The notes under the pieces were generated by a model. The model had not been told where the DNA came from. It did no database searches and saw only the letters and a list, made by a program, of their open reading frames with translations. From positions 19,831,022 through 19,895,021 of the forward strand of contig OZ020524.1 of assembly GCA_963971425.1 (NCBI GenBank): a stretch of DNA of 64,000 bases. The letters run 5' to 3'. The first letter of the stretch is position 1. Each line of letters begins with the position of its first letter. The stretch is from Bryoerythrophyllum caledonicum. Its lineage: Eukaryota > Streptophyta > Bryopsida > Pottiales > Pottiaceae. Positions 10,763 to 23,680 of the stretch are shown here, in pieces. A program made the position numbers and the translations under genes.

Positions 10763-13063
10763 AAATTTAATGAAGATCATGCATGATTGGGGATACATTT
10801 GGTTCAAAATTTTTGGGGATACATTTGGTTGTGTGTATATTTAGGAGGAGAATGATTATGGACGGAGTAACAGATCTTGAGTCGCGGGATTGCTCTTGAA
10901 GGTGGTGAGTATGAATGATTTCTAAGTAGAATTTGTTTTGAGTGTTTTTATAATATTGAGTTAATTGTATGGAGTTATGGGTGGAGGTGTTTTGGTTGTG
11001 CCATGGGAAAAGGTTCCATTGGTGTAGCCATTTGTTGTAGGTATTGTTATTGTGTTGCCACTGGCATACATAATTGGTATAATTTTTTAGGATTTTGTTT
11101 GAGTCAATATTTTTTCTATGTTTTTGGTCAATAATGAGATTTATGGGGTATGTGGATGGGTTTAAGGATGTGTGTTGAGGGGGAAGGAAATGAGGGGTGC
11201 GGCTGGTGGTGGGGGTGAATTGAAAAGGGGTTTTTTTGGGATGGATGTTATTGTTGGTGGTGACGTATGTGTTTCTAAGTGCGTGGGGATTTCGGTGTGT
11301 AGTGCATGTATTGGGGCATGAGGGGTAGCAAAATACTTGTTGGGCAACATGAAAAGAGCTTCTTATTATTTTGGGTAGCGTAGCATAAAATGTTTTGAAA
11401 TCATTTTGGTTCATAATGTGTGTCCCATTTGGTAGTGTGATGTGTTTAGTTATGAGGCAAAAATCCGTTTGTGGCCTTCCCAAATATGTCAAATGTTATG
11501 AGGCAAATTTTTGGGTGCCAACATGGTACATCCATACTAGACCAATCACAAAATTTAACAATTTAATTGAGTTGGATTTGTAGTGATTTTAGTTTATTGG
11601 CTATGGCAACAAAGTCGTCTACTTAGGCGGCCGAGTTAATGGTGACTTGTGATGTTCCAAGGGGGAACTTGCATTTCCCTTTTGCATCCATCTCAGTAGT
11701 GGTTGGAGGAAAATAATGAATAGATTTGGGCTTAAGATATCACCTTGTATAGTGCCTTGTTGTATGGAAATGGGACGGGTTGTTCAAAAAAATTCTCTCA
11801 CGTATGAAGTGGATGAGTGGGAGTAGATGTTTCCAACTAGTTCAATTGCATTGATGGGGTATCCAAGGTTAGATATAATTGCTGGTAGCCTTGCATGGTC
11901 GATAGATCTAAATGTATTTTTGAAATCAATATTTAAAATATATATATCTTGGTTTGTAAATTGTGTGTCTTCAAGTGCGGCTATAATGGTTTGGAGTTGT
12001 CTAGTGGTACTTTTTTCTGCACGAAATCTTTCTTGGTTGTTGTGTAAGATTTTGTGTTTTTTTCTATATGAAGATAGTATGGATGTGAATGGCTTGTGAA
12101 GAATTTATAGATGGTGTAAGCTAAGGCAATTGGTTTATGGTTTGGAAGCATTGAGGGGTTGCTTTTTTTGTAAAGTAATATTGTAGAACTAGTGTTCCAT
12201 AAGGCGGAGATTTGTTTTTGTTTGTAGCAGTGAGATAAAATTAGGGAGAGAAGTATGTGAAATCTCAGGGGCATTAATTTTAATATGGAGTTTGGGATGC
12301 AATCAAGTCCTGGGCTTTGTTGTTGCCTAGATTTTTGAGACATGCATCATATGTGGCATGGTAAAAGTAAGTGTGTAGCGGGATTTGCCGCTCACCCCGT
12401 TTATCTATGGTGAAGCCGTCAAGATCGTGCCATGGATATTGTCTTACCGCGCATGTATATATAGGTAAGTGGTCTGGTGAGTAGTTACATGTAGGTACGG
12501 TAGGTCTGTTGTTTTTTGTTTGTTGGTTATATATCTAAGTGGCAATGTCTTTTGAGCTAGTTAAGATATTGTTATGTTGGTTGATGATACAATCTAGTGA
12601 TGGAGAATCACTATTTTTGAAGACTCTTCTATTAATTTTCTTAGGGCTAGTTTCATATAATTGTGTGTATTTAGAGGTGGGTTTTTTGACATTTTCTCTG
12701 GTATACTTGGTATTTATTTTCTTGGCTTGTTTATTGGCTTATTTTGAGATTAATGCAATATTGTGGAACCATTCATTTGGTGATGTGTCTAGTGTGTTAC
12801 AAGCTTAAAGCCATTGATTTTGAGACAGTCGATTGTTGTTGTTGAGATAGTTAATAAGGGAGTCGATTTATATAGAGTTTTTTTCAAAATACATTGGTTT
12901 TTGAAATGGTGTTAAGTATTTGACCATTTATTTTGTTTGGTCTTGTAGGTGTTCTCCTAATAAGTGTATTGTGTTGGATATTTAATTGAATTGGTGAGTG
13001 GTATGAGTTTAGAATAATTGTTCTTTTTGTTGTACACATGTATTGTGCGTGGTTGGTACTAAG
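10763..13063 (-). pseudogene. LINE-B ORF2 middle part: endonuclease end, RT, connector
   Basis: Minus strand. 13063-12990 is the end of the endonuclease region. 12820-12360 is the linker. 12343-11620 is the RT, with KKSNPSMLPNHKPIALAYTI intact in the frame 12343-11981. 11492-10767 is the connector (ITLPNGTHIMN, CQWQHNNNTYNKWLHQWNLF). Frames shift several times. The YxDD region near 11620-11640 reads through altered sequence. The piece ends exactly at the 15-bp repeat that marks the LINE-A insertion, and the missing upstream part resumes at 25610. Confidence 0.8.
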
Positions 13064-13078
13064 TATATTAAAACCGTC
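13064..13078 (+). repeat. Left TSD of LINE-A (15 bp)
   Basis: TATATTAAAACCGTC, identical to 25595-25609. In LINE-B the motif encodes part of the endonuclease 'DGFNI' segment. Removing 13079-25609 rejoins LINE-B in register at that segment. Confidence 0.85.
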
Positions 13079-14554
13079 GACTGCAGTCCGATCAAAAAAT
13101 GTCTAGCGTGTGAGCTCCATTTTTTCCTGGTGAAGGGAGGTGGGGGACTTAGCCTGTGAACTGCACACGACGTGCAATAGGAGTTGGCTGGCCCTATTGT
13201 GAGCCCTCGCAGTGTGCAAATCAGGGGTAGTATGGTGAGATTTGTGATGCAAAGTAGATGTGTTGGGAGGCTCAAACACCACATCTGAGGTGGGGAGTTT
13301 GAAGAGGCCCTAAGCAGTAGTAGATCTGTGCAAGTTTGTCTGAAGAGGGGAACTTAGTGTTGGAGCCAGATCTGTAAACACTTAGTCCACATAGATAACA
13401 ATCCATCCCAGATCTGGAGTACTGGGACTAGATCTGCAAACCTCCCCATCAAGTCCCCCCTTCCCCAACCTAGGAACTCAAAACTTCAAGATTGCGCGAG
13501 GACATCACCGAATACTACTGCAGCGCAGCTTCAACTCTCCATCACAGGCTACCCCTCACCCTCCCATCTCTTGCAACTGTTTGTTATTTACATTAGATCT
13601 TGTTAACAAAATACATCACCCTCTCATCTCTTGCAAATACTTGCTAGTAACAATAGATCGTGCTAACATAATATGTAGAATTGTATACACAATAGTGTGT
13701 TTTATTAAATGGACCAGCTGCAGCAGTAGCAAAGCTGCCTACTGCGAAAAAAAAGGACCAGCACCTCCCAGAACGTTGCGGAGCGCGTCTTCCAAGAATC
13801 TGGCCGAGCTCCAAGCGCGCACTACATCAGATCTGCACAAGCAACTCAGAAAGTCAGCTCTACCGGATCTAGGTAAGTTCCTTACCAACCCATTCTTTTA
13901 TTGTTGTAGCAGTAAAGTTATCTTCAGATTACAAGCCCCTACCTATACCTCTTTCTCACTCAAACAAAACCTAGAATATCCCTCCCCTCCTCCACACACA
14001 TTACTAGACAGACACAACACCACAAGAATTAGATCCACATCGTACTTGCATACCTTCCCCCACATCCTAGGGCCCAGATCTACCCTCCTCAAGCGGAAGC
14101 GCTGCCAACTTTTCTATAGAAACCAAGTAGGAAAACCACAAAACTATCAAAAGATAGATCCAGTAGACACAAGTTGGTGCACACAAAAGGAGCATCCAAG
14201 GACCTGCGCGACAACACCGAAGTCACACAACCCCTCTCCTCTACGACCTCTCTGTCTGTCCATTGATTCCCCCCCTCCCAAAACTACCACAACCTCCCAC
14301 ACCCCTTGTACATCCCAGAACGTGAAGGAAACACTGCTCCAAACGAAGACAACACGTACACGAAGTACGCAGACAGAGACAGACGCAAGAAGGACGCACA
14401 CGAAGACAAAAGACCAAGAACACATAAGATCCCAGGTGGCACGCACAAAGAAGAAACACAGCAGGAACCAAGCAGACTCACCGAAATCCCAGAAGAGGGG
14501 GACTCGCTGCAGAGCAGACGCTGCGACCTCCACGACCTTCCTTGCAGGCGGACT

Positions 14555-14644
14555 CTGTGATCTCCCTCGCGAACCCTGCGCCCTCCCTCGCGGACTCGGT
14601 GATCTCCCTCGCAAACCCTGTGATCTCCCTCGCAAACCCTGTGA
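14555..14644 (+). repeat. 21-bp tandem repeat in LINE-A leader
   Basis: About four copies of a 21-bp unit resembling GTGATCTCCCTCGCAAACCCT, the last two nearly identical and earlier ones diverged (for example 'gcgccctccctcgcggactcg'). Confidence 0.8.
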
Positions 14645-15178
14645 GCACTCGTGCGGACGCTGCAGACAAACAAGCCGGCGGAGAATCCAAGACTTCCGCG
14701 ACATATTCCCCCCCTTCCATCTCCCCAAATCCCCCTCCCTACCTCAAGACGAACCCCCCTCTCCTTCGCCCCTGATCTCCCCCTGCACTTACAAAACCAA
14801 ACCCTACTCTCCCCTCCCGATCCTCTCTCGTCCCCTCCCCTCCCACTCAGTCGACACACCCCCGCCCCACCCAGACCCTCACCTCCCCTCTCTCCTCCCC
14901 TCCCCTCCCCCTCAGTCTCTCTGCTTCTCCCCTCCTTCGCAACCTCCTGCTCCTCTCCTTCTCCACCTTCAACCTCTCAACCCCTCTTCTCAACGTCCCA
15001 ACCCTCCTCCCCAGATTCCCTCCCCAACTACCCAGAGTTCATCTCCAACTCCCCAGCTTCCCCTCCCAACTCACCAGATTCCATCCTCATCTCCCTAGCT
15101 CTCAGCCTCACGAAACCCCACCTCCCCGCTCTCCAGAACCCAACCAAGGAACTCGGAAACCTTCCCTGTCCATAAACT

Positions 15179-15480
15179 AGTAGCGACCCTCAAATTAGTA
15201 GCGACCCTCCCACAAGCCCACAACGACCTCCCACAAGCCCACATCAACCTCCTACAAGCCCACAGCGACCTCTCACAAGCCTACAACGACCTCCCACAAG
15301 CCCATAGCGACCCCCCCACACCCTTAGCGACCTCCCCAAAACCACAGAGACCCACCAACTAACCAAAAACGACCCTCCTCACACCAATAGTGACCCCCCT
15401 AAACCAGTAGCGACCTCCCTCTCCCCCAATAGCGACCTTCTCACCCTCCTTAGTGACCCCACTGAACCCACAGCAACCCC
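15179..15480 (+). repeat. Degenerate tandem repeat in LINE-A leader
   Basis: More than ten degenerate copies of a short unit built on 'AGCGACCtccc' and 'CCCACAAGCCCACAACGACC', spacing about 20-25 bp. It ends shortly before the ORF1 start, resembling the promoter monomers of some LINE families. Function is inferred. Confidence 0.75.
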
Positions 15481-15544
15481 CTACATTACCAGTAGCAACT
15501 TCCTTAATAGTCCCTTCTATCAAAACACCTCCTCCTTTTCAAAA

Positions 15545-17179
15545 ATGTCCAATGGGGACCCCAAAAGAAACTTATTCTCTGAGGAAGACATGGAAGTAGA
15601 ATCCCCTGCAGCAATCTCCACCTCAACCATGAAAGAAAAGCTTGCAAGAAAACCAGAGGAAGAGACCAGCAGCTTCAAGAAATACAAGAACACCCCTGAA
15701 GGAAGAGGTAAGTCCTTCACACTCGAACCCATGAACATGGGCTTTAACTTTTGGTTTGGTTTTGAGGTGATGGAGACTCTTGCACAAGAGGAAGGCATGG
15801 AGGAGCTCCCTAGAAAGGAGACAGCCCAAGACTTGATGGTTAGGGGTCTCAAGAAGGAGGAGGCAGAGGAAGCAAGCACTTCCAAAGTTGCCTTCCCAAG
15901 GATCCCCCAATAACTATACCCGAGTACAAGAAACGGCGTGGAAGGCCAACACTTCAACATAACCCAGGTTCCATGTGACATTGTTGTCAATAATGCCTCA
16001 GGTTTGGCACTAGATTTTCAAGTTGCCATTTATTTTGAGCCTCCTCCCTCCCCCATGATGCATGATGAAGTTAGAAGCATGGTTGTTAAAAGACTTGAAT
16101 CTATGAAAATTGAACTTGGTGAGGACCTCATTGATCCAATTTCTATACAATGCCTTAGTATTAAAAAAGGTGGAAAGAAGGGAGTATGGGCGGGTATCAT
16201 TAAATTGCATCTATTAAAACCAGAAATTGACGGTCTTATGATGCTCAAAGGTATTAAGCCCTTTATACTCAAAATTGATGGCCATAATACCATAGGCAAG
16301 GTTTGCAAGAGTTTCCATCACATTGCAAGTTCTAACCTCTCCGTGAAAGTAAAAAGTGACTCCATTGTAGGAATTTCAGCACAAGCACTCTTCAAGGACA
16401 TTCTACACAATAGCTTCACAAGAAGGCAAGAGATCAAAGTCACGGGAGTACACAAGCTTAAAGAGGACTCACACGCATTCATCATTGCTACGACCCCGGA
16501 GCAAGCCAAAAAGATCGACCTCCATCAAATTACAACTCAACATGAAGTACTTCATGCCAAGCACATCTCCGGAGGTCGAACCACACATACCTCCAAAGCT
16601 AAGAAAGACGCTCTAACCTTGACCCTCTCTCCCCTACCTCTCCATATGAGTGTCATTGACACTACCAACATAATCCATAAAATTATAGGTGCAAACAACA
16701 TTAAAGAGACTTGGTTCCATAAAGTGATTGGAACTAGACACAATGGTAGTGTAAACGTACATTGTGCTAACCCCATTGTATACCGTGAGTTTGTGGGGAA
16801 AACATACACCATTGAAGGGAATTATGTGGACTTTGCACCACATCGTAGGAGCTTGGAAGGAGAGGAGCTGCCCTCACAAGAACAAATCAAACACTTTGGC
16901 TTCGACGACATCAACTCCGCCATAGTCAACACGGTGGCCACATACAAGATGAAAGAAGCACCTCCCTCTTTGACAAAGAAGGATATAGTGGAAATTGTGG
17001 AAGAAAGCAACAAGAAGATGAGGTTGGAAGTGAAGGAGTATGTGGATGCAAAGAATGAAGAACTAAGGGTCCAAATGTTAAGTATTCAAGAATCCATGGG
17101 AGCTGCATATGCAACAATGCAAGCCATCACGAACTCAATTGGCAAACCAAGCTTGGAAGGCAACCCGTCAAACATGTAG
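15545..17179 (+). pseudogene. LINE-A ORF1 (one in-frame stop)
   Basis: ATG at 15545 opens a frame that hits TAA at 15911-15913 and then continues in the same frame to 17179, 544 sense codons in all if the stop is ignored. Homology to LINE-B ORF1 spans the stop ('FNFWFGF' before it; 'DEVRSMVVKRLESMKIEL' after), so the stop is a mutation, not a boundary. The first part is charged; the last 70 residues (KEYVDAKNEELRVQML...) suit a coiled coil. I see no CCHC knuckle and no clear RRM. In LINEs ORF1 is the RNA-binding chaperone; that role is inferred here from position only. Confidence 0.75.
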
Positions 17180-17443
17180 CAACCAAAGACTACAAGGTAA
17201 CTAGTATTTTCATCATAGTATATGATAAGTATGACAAATTAGACTACTTTATACACAAGACCTACACCCACTGTATTTCTTGCAAACCTAAATACAAACC
17301 TATATACTTATACATACAAAGGTGTACAAACATACATGCCAATACATACACAAACCCAAATACATTCTACACAAAAAACTATACAAAAATTGTACATAAA
17401 ATTCTATTATACATTTCCCGACAATCCTACACAGAATTTGAGC
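17180..17443 (+). other. ORF1-ORF2 spacer of LINE-A
   Basis: A/C-rich sequence between the ORF1 stop and the last in-frame stop before the ORF2 frame opens. No feature is seen. Confidence 0.5.
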
Positions 17444-20246
17444 TGATACTACACTATATAACATACAATACAAAATACTATACGGATACCAGTACAAATA
17501 CTGTAGTTTATACGCATACAATACTGGCACGGAAAATAATACGAGTACTAACACAAATAATGGTAAAGATACTAGCACGAACACCTACACAAATACCAGT
17601 TCGCATACCAATACGGATACAAAAATAAATATTAAAACAAATATTAAGGATCATACCACCACAAACATATGTATAAATGCTAATGCAAAACCAAATACAA
17701 CGGCACATACACACACATATATAAAAACAACTACACACCACCATAGGAACACATACGCACACACATACATAAAAAAATACATACAACCAAAAACGAACAA
17801 AATAAAATACCAAAATACTGACCTTTATACTAATACAAATACGAATATAAACACCAATATAGATACTGAAATACACACTAATACAAACATCAAAACAAAC
17901 ACTAGTATAAATCCCAACATATATACTAACACAACTACATATAAAAACACACACAAACACATACACCAAAATACACACATAAGCACATATACGGCAAAAA
18001 ACCAAAATACACAAAAGAAATACAAACCAATAGACCCTCAATGGACTAACCCAAAATCAAATATATTCACCAAACTACACAACCCTCCCAAAAAACACAT
18101 CAATCACCCACACTACTATAAAACACCCCTAGAAGAAAATCAAAACAAAACCAAATACGAAAAGATAAATGAAACCACACAATGCCGGAATTTACCACTA
18201 ACATACACACAAAAAATAAATATCCTAAAAAATAACACAAAATCTAAACACTATAAACTACTACTAACCCTAGGTGGTGACATAGAAACCAACCTGGGAT
18301 CCATGCCTAATATACTAAAAAGACACCCTACACCACATAAGAAAAATGCCAAACTATACTTTATACCAAATACTATCAAATTACAACCGGAATATAGACA
18401 CATCGCCCAAACATTTGCACCCCTGTTAAAAACCACACACACACTACACCTAACACACAACACCACACACACAAACATTGCCCAATACATACAACAACAA
18501 AATATACATCCATCACCATACATTTTATACGCCCTGGTGATTACTATCCATCCAAACATAGACGAATGCAATCGCCTTTTAAACCCACAAAACCCGATTA
18601 TAACATCGTGGACCAACACACTCCTACAAACCCTATCAAACTTACAAAACCCACCCGAATGACACATTCATACCCCACACCCCTATACACAATTCCTTGA
18701 AGAAAACCAAAGTATTTTAAACCACAGAAACTCAATACACAAAGAATTATATGACTTTTTACATAACCAAACCACCCCTCCCTCATACACTACAACACAA
18801 CAAAAATTCCCATACCTCCCTAATAATCTAATTCACACATCGCTAAAGTGTTTTGACCCCATACCAGAATATATCCACCCACCACCTCTACCCCTCTACC
18901 CCCCTCCACAAAACCAAAATACTAATTCATACAATGAAAACACGAACATAATTACATGGAACGCCGCATCATTAAACACCGCCCTCCCTAGCTTGCAAAC
19001 CCTAATTACACACACAAACACACCACCAGCCTTTATAGCCATACAAGAAACAAAACTATCTGCCACAAAATCTATAAAATACATACAAAACATTTTTCAA
19101 GACTACAAACTTATTTTTAACAACACACATGCATTAACTAGATGCATCCAACAACACAGACCATATACACCAGGCAGAGGTGGACTACTCACACTTATAC
19201 ACAAAAAACATGCCTTCCCGGGCAACATCCAAAAAATCTCTATCCCAATGCACATATCCCCATACCTCCAAATAATTAGAATCGCTAATCAACCGCTACA
19301 ATCATGGTTAATCTTCCACATGTATATGCCATCGCACCCTGAAGATACTAGATTCATCATCGACATACAAAACACTATCACATCTCAAATCAACAATAAC
19401 CCTAACCACACTTACATGTTATGTGGAGACTTTAACATAGACATAGCACTAATTGGTCGACAAAACGGAAACCATATCAACCCCCCTCAAACTGGCGATT
19501 ACCAATGGCGTCAATTCACAGAAAACTTAAACTTCACTTACATAAAAACTAACACACAATACTCTAGACAAGGTGGTTATAACTACAGTGACTGGAGCCT
19601 AATAGATGGCTTCTACATAAATACAAACAATAATGCACAATATACTTCTACAACAAATAAAGACGTCATTCTCAACTCAGACCACTTGCCTATACAACTA
19701 CACATTCCAAATAACATACTAATCAATCGCACCCCCATAATCACAAATAATGATACCATACGCATACTCAACCCCATCCCAAAAGAGAATTTAGAAAAAT
19801 TCAATAACCAATTCTTTGAAGGAAACTCCATGCAAATTGACTCCCTCTTAAATACCCTCGAAAATAATAACCACCTAACACAAACACAATGGCAAGACAC
19901 ATGCCACACTCTAGACATACTTATTAATAAAATCTTTGACACGCTTGAACAAACTTGCAAAGCCCAACCTATACCTCAAATGACAAACCGAACATCCCAA
20001 CAAGGTGGATATCTACCCCGAAAACTTTCTAAAACATGGAAACAACACCTAACTACATACCACGTAATACGGAAAACTATTAGTATAATTAAAAATAACC
20101 CTCAATGGCGCAACCACCCCATATGTAACGAATTGCTAAACTTACAAAACGTCCAAATCCCTGTCCCACCTCTCCCGGACCTACCCCATGATACATGGAT
20201 AAAAGACATAGCACTAATCGCAAAAAATGCCAACATTCAAGCTTGA
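17444..20246 (+). pseudogene. LINE-A ORF2 N-terminal part: low-complexity region, 2A-like motif, endonuclease
   Basis: The frame is open from about 17444 to TGA at 18660-18662, then again to TGA at 20244-20246. LINE-C has a sense codon where the first TGA lies, so that stop is secondary. About 17560-18000 encodes a low-complexity run rich in Tyr-Thr-Asn. A 2A-like motif follows at 18256-18302, just before the first in-frame ATG (18303). The endonuclease begins at 18945 (NIITWNAASLN) and shows the metal and catalytic motifs QETK, MYMPS, CGDFNIDIA and SDHLPIQ. It would nick the target DNA to prime reverse transcription. This copy cannot make it intact. Confidence 0.8.
18256..18302 (+). other. 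2A-like ribosome-skipping motif (decayed)
   Basis: The frame reads KLLLTLGGDIETNLGS followed by Met. The family consensus is hydrophobic residues, then G-D-[VI]-E-x-N-P-G-P. Here the key N-P-G-P reads N-L-G-S, and each change is explained by one C-to-T transition (CCG to CTG at a CpG; CCC to TCC). Functional 2A peptides occur at ORF N-termini in several animal and trypanosome LINEs. This copy is predicted inactive. Confidence 0.6.
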
Positions 20247-21857
20247 AAAATTACCACAAAACATGCCAAAGTCAACATCAAAAAAGCCATCTCAAAATAC
20301 AGACAACTATGCGAAACTAGTCCTAAAAAAATAAACAGAAGAGTTTTTAAAAATCTTGAATCTCCACCGCTAGATTGCATCCCAGACCAACACAATAACA
20401 TCTTAACTAGCCCAGAAGACATTGCTAATGAAATATTCACTCAACAAACAAAAAATAATAGACCCACAGTACCAACATGCAACTACCAACCACAACACTC
20501 AACCGATTGTACATGTGCAGTACACCAATATCTATGGCACGACCTAGATGGATTTATCCTAGGCACAAGAGGCGAATCAGAAACCCCACTACATACATAC
20601 TTCAACAGAGCCACATACGACACATGTCTTCGTAACCTAGGTACCAATAAAGCCCCAGGCCCTGACCACATACCAAACTCAATTCTCAAAAATATGCCCC
20701 CAAGATTCCATAAACTGCTATTCCTCTTTTCCTCCCAATGTTATAAACAAAAACAAATACCATCCTCATGGAAAACAAGCGCAACAATTCTACTATACAA
20801 AAAAGGAGACCCAACAAACTTAACAAATCATAGACCAATCGCACTAGCTAACACAATATATAAACTCTTTACTAGTACACTTACCTCTATACTATCCTCA
20901 TACGGGAAAAAGTTCAAAATCCTACATGACAATCAAGAAGGATTTAGAGCAGAAAGAAGTACCTCTAGACAAATACAAACAATAATAGCCGCATTAGAAG
21001 ACGCAAGATTCACAAACCAAGATATATATATTTCATATATTGACTTAAAAAATGCCTTCGGCTCTATAGATCACGCTCGACTATTAGCAATAATGAACGA
21101 CCTTGGATACCCAAGAGACGCAACCACACTAGTTGGAAACATTTACTCCCGAACATCCACCCACTATATTGGTGAACACTTTGGAAAGACTAAACCTATT
21201 CCCATTCAACGAGGAACAATACAAGGAGATACCCTTAGCCCATACTTATTCATTATATTTTTAGAACCTCTACTTAGATGGCTAAAACATGGCAACAACG
21301 GATACACCTTTGGTACATCAAAAATCACCATAAACTCTGCCGCATACACAGATGATCTTGCCACCATTACTAACAAAATCAAATCAATTCAAATACAACT
21401 TAATAAAATTGGTAGGTATTGCAAATGGACCAGTATGGATCTAAGCGTCCCAAAATGCGCCGCTACCGGATGCCCAAATAAATCCAAACTAAATCCAACC
21501 ACTTTCAAAGCCCTAATGCAAACTTCTAATATCAAGTATCGTAACCAACCCATCCCTATACTACACCAAAATGAACCATACACATACCTAGGTACAATCC
21601 TAGTCCCCTCACTAAAATGGAAAATACAAATCCATACTACAACCACCAAACTCAACAGACAATGCAAAGAGCTAACAACATGTCCAGCCACTATGAAACA
21701 AAAAATAAAAATGGTGAATACCGTACTACGCCCAGGAATAGCATATAGCTTTTACGTTGTACCATACTCTATGCCGGCTATAATTAAACTGGATCGTAAA
21801 ATAATAGCCATACAAAAAAGTACATGCGGAAAACTCAACTCCCACGAAATGCAATAA
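20247..21857 (+). pseudogene. LINE-A ORF2 reverse transcriptase part
   Basis: Homology continues in frame after the TGA at 20246 and through 20694-21857. RT landmarks: RPIALANTIYK, GFRAERSTSRQIQTI, the first catalytic Asp in SYIDLKNAFGSID, QRGTIQGDTLSPYLFI, and the catalytic box AYTDDLA (21342-21362; YTDD instead of the usual YADD). LINE-C encodes YADD at the same place. A frameshift near 21830 ends the frame: the 'CGMPKCMSNAITQLP' segment of LINE-C is read here in two frames around 21825-21870. Confidence 0.85.
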
Positions 21858-23680
21858 CTCAACTCCCACAAAATCTATTTGGACTTGAAGCTTTCTCCCT
21901 CAAAAATGCATACCTCCGATGTATAGGCGAACAATTACAAAACGCTCTAAATGATAAAGGTAGGCTTGGAAAAATATACAAAGGATTAACCCATTACATT
22001 CTTGCCCAACATGGCGGAGCCAAAAACATACCTAGAATTAAAACAAATGATTGTATAAGATCACCAATTACCAGAACACTTTTTCTACTTAAACATATAG
22101 CTAAAGTCCACCTTAAAAGTATGCTCCCAAACTTCCTTGTTGATCCCACACCGCTAGAAGTATCATGGCGCCAAGAAACACAAAACCGTAACACATTAAA
22201 TGCCCAACTCTCCCAAAAGCTCCTACAAAAACTCCTCTCAAAAAACATCTATGAATTAAGCCAAATTACTCTACCCATTGGCATGCACATCATGAACAAC
22301 GAAGACTTCAAAACCTATCACTTTACACCATCCAAACTAATAAAAAGCGCCCTAAATATTGCCAGACAACTTTTTTGTCGCCCTACAACATGTAACACCC
22401 CCAACAACTTGAACTCATATTCCTCTGAACTCCAAGATTCCTTCATAACCACCAACAATAACATCACCCCACAAAACATCCCTCCGCCAACCCACCCCCC
22501 TAGTCCATCACACCCATATCATCCACGCCCTCCAACATACATCCCCAAAAATCCTACAGCATATCCTATCAATAGCATAATACACCATAAACATATACAA
22601 CACACAGATACAAATAACATACAAAATGCATACACAAAATATTTATGCCAATGGCAACACAACAATAACACTTTCAACAAATGGCTTCACCAAAGAGACC
22701 TTTTCCCACGACACGATCACAATGCCTCCATACACAACACCGAAAAACTAAAACAATACTATCAACAAATCCAACATAAACACTACTTAAAAATCATTCA
22801 AAACCATCACCCACAAGAACAAATCCAAGACTCACGGACCGTAACTCCACCAATAGTAATCCCACTCCTAAACATCTATACAACAGAATGTAATCCCAAA
22901 AAAGATATTCTTACACTCTCACAATTAAAATAGATAATAATCAAGCACACCTCTATGAAGAAAATGGCTGACACTTATACACTATTCCCACCACTAGACT
23001 ACAATGGCTATGGAATCAATACAATACAAAACTACAAACTCCTACAATCATTGAACCAACAACCCAATCCTTTGAAACGGAATTAATTTGGCTATACCAA
23101 AGATATAAATACCGAATCCCAAAAAATGATCCCCTTAAAAGTGCACAATACACAATACCCACACCCATCTTAGACTCACTAATCTCATCATTCAACATAG
23201 AACAATCATACTTCTCTTCCCCCGTCACATGTTCCACCAAATTAAAAAAATTCTATTCGCCCTTTGAAAGAGATAAAATATTTGGCTCCTTGGGAAAGGC
23301 TTTTGACTACAAATGGACTGGGCGTGGTATAGCTCACCTCCACGATGAGGAAGAAACACAACAAGCAATACATTGGGCCCGTCTTGCCGCAAAACACGAT
23401 CCCCAAAACACAAATACACTCATCATCACACCAAATAATAAATGGTACCAAAATAGCAACCACCACTCAAATCCATATCTACTCTCATATTATTGCAGTA
23501 TTTGAAGCAGACTCAATAACATACGAAGAGCCTACTATCCCACCTGAGCTAAAAAAACCCCGGATCGAACCATCTACACTACAAATTATATGTGTCCACC
23601 ATCAAAATCAAACAATTGGCACTCTAGAACAACTTACCGAACTCACCTACATAGCAAATACCCTAAACATACATTGAATA
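21858..23680 (+). pseudogene. LINE-A ORF2 connector between RT and RNase H
   Basis: Some 600 codons separate the RT from RNase H. The frame 21824-22933 opens with NLFGLEAFSLKNAYLRCIGE and carries YLCQWQHNNNTFNKWLHQRD. After the stop at 22931-22933 homology goes on in other frames (23290-23505, 23345-23677). The same connector occurs in LINE-B, -C and -D, so it is a real part of the family. I recognise no named domain. Its length largely explains the unusual size of ORF2. Confidence 0.7.

Larger units (their letters stand above)
13079..15544 (+). promoter_or_regulatory. LINE-A leader (5'UTR/internal promoter region)
   Basis: It opens with GACTGCAGTCC, becomes pyrimidine-rich after 13900 and very C-rich at 14740-15180, and ends in tandem repeats just before ORF1. 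LINE 5'UTRs usually hold the internal promoter; that role is inferred. A long frame (13581-15098) crosses it, but CT-rich DNA lacks stop codons by composition and the product is low-complexity Pro/Ser. A consensus-like splice donor AG|GTAAGT sits at 13871-13878. Confidence 0.55.

Noticed and set aside
14147..14728. Minus-strand ORFs rich in Arg/Gly in the LINE-A leader
   Set aside because: Antisense of tandem-repeated leader sequence; no domain.
13581..15098. 505-codon plus-strand ORF upstream of LINE ORF1 (an 'ORF0')
   Set aside because: The sequence is strongly pyrimidine-rich and partly tandem-repeated, which removes stop codons by composition; the product is low-complexity Pro/Ser and no homologue was seen in LINE-B.
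17508..18041. Minus-strand Cys/Val-rich ORF of 177 codons
   Set aside because: Shadow of the A/C-rich simple sequence in LINE-A ORF2; its Cys/Val/Ile periodicity mirrors the repeat on the other strand.
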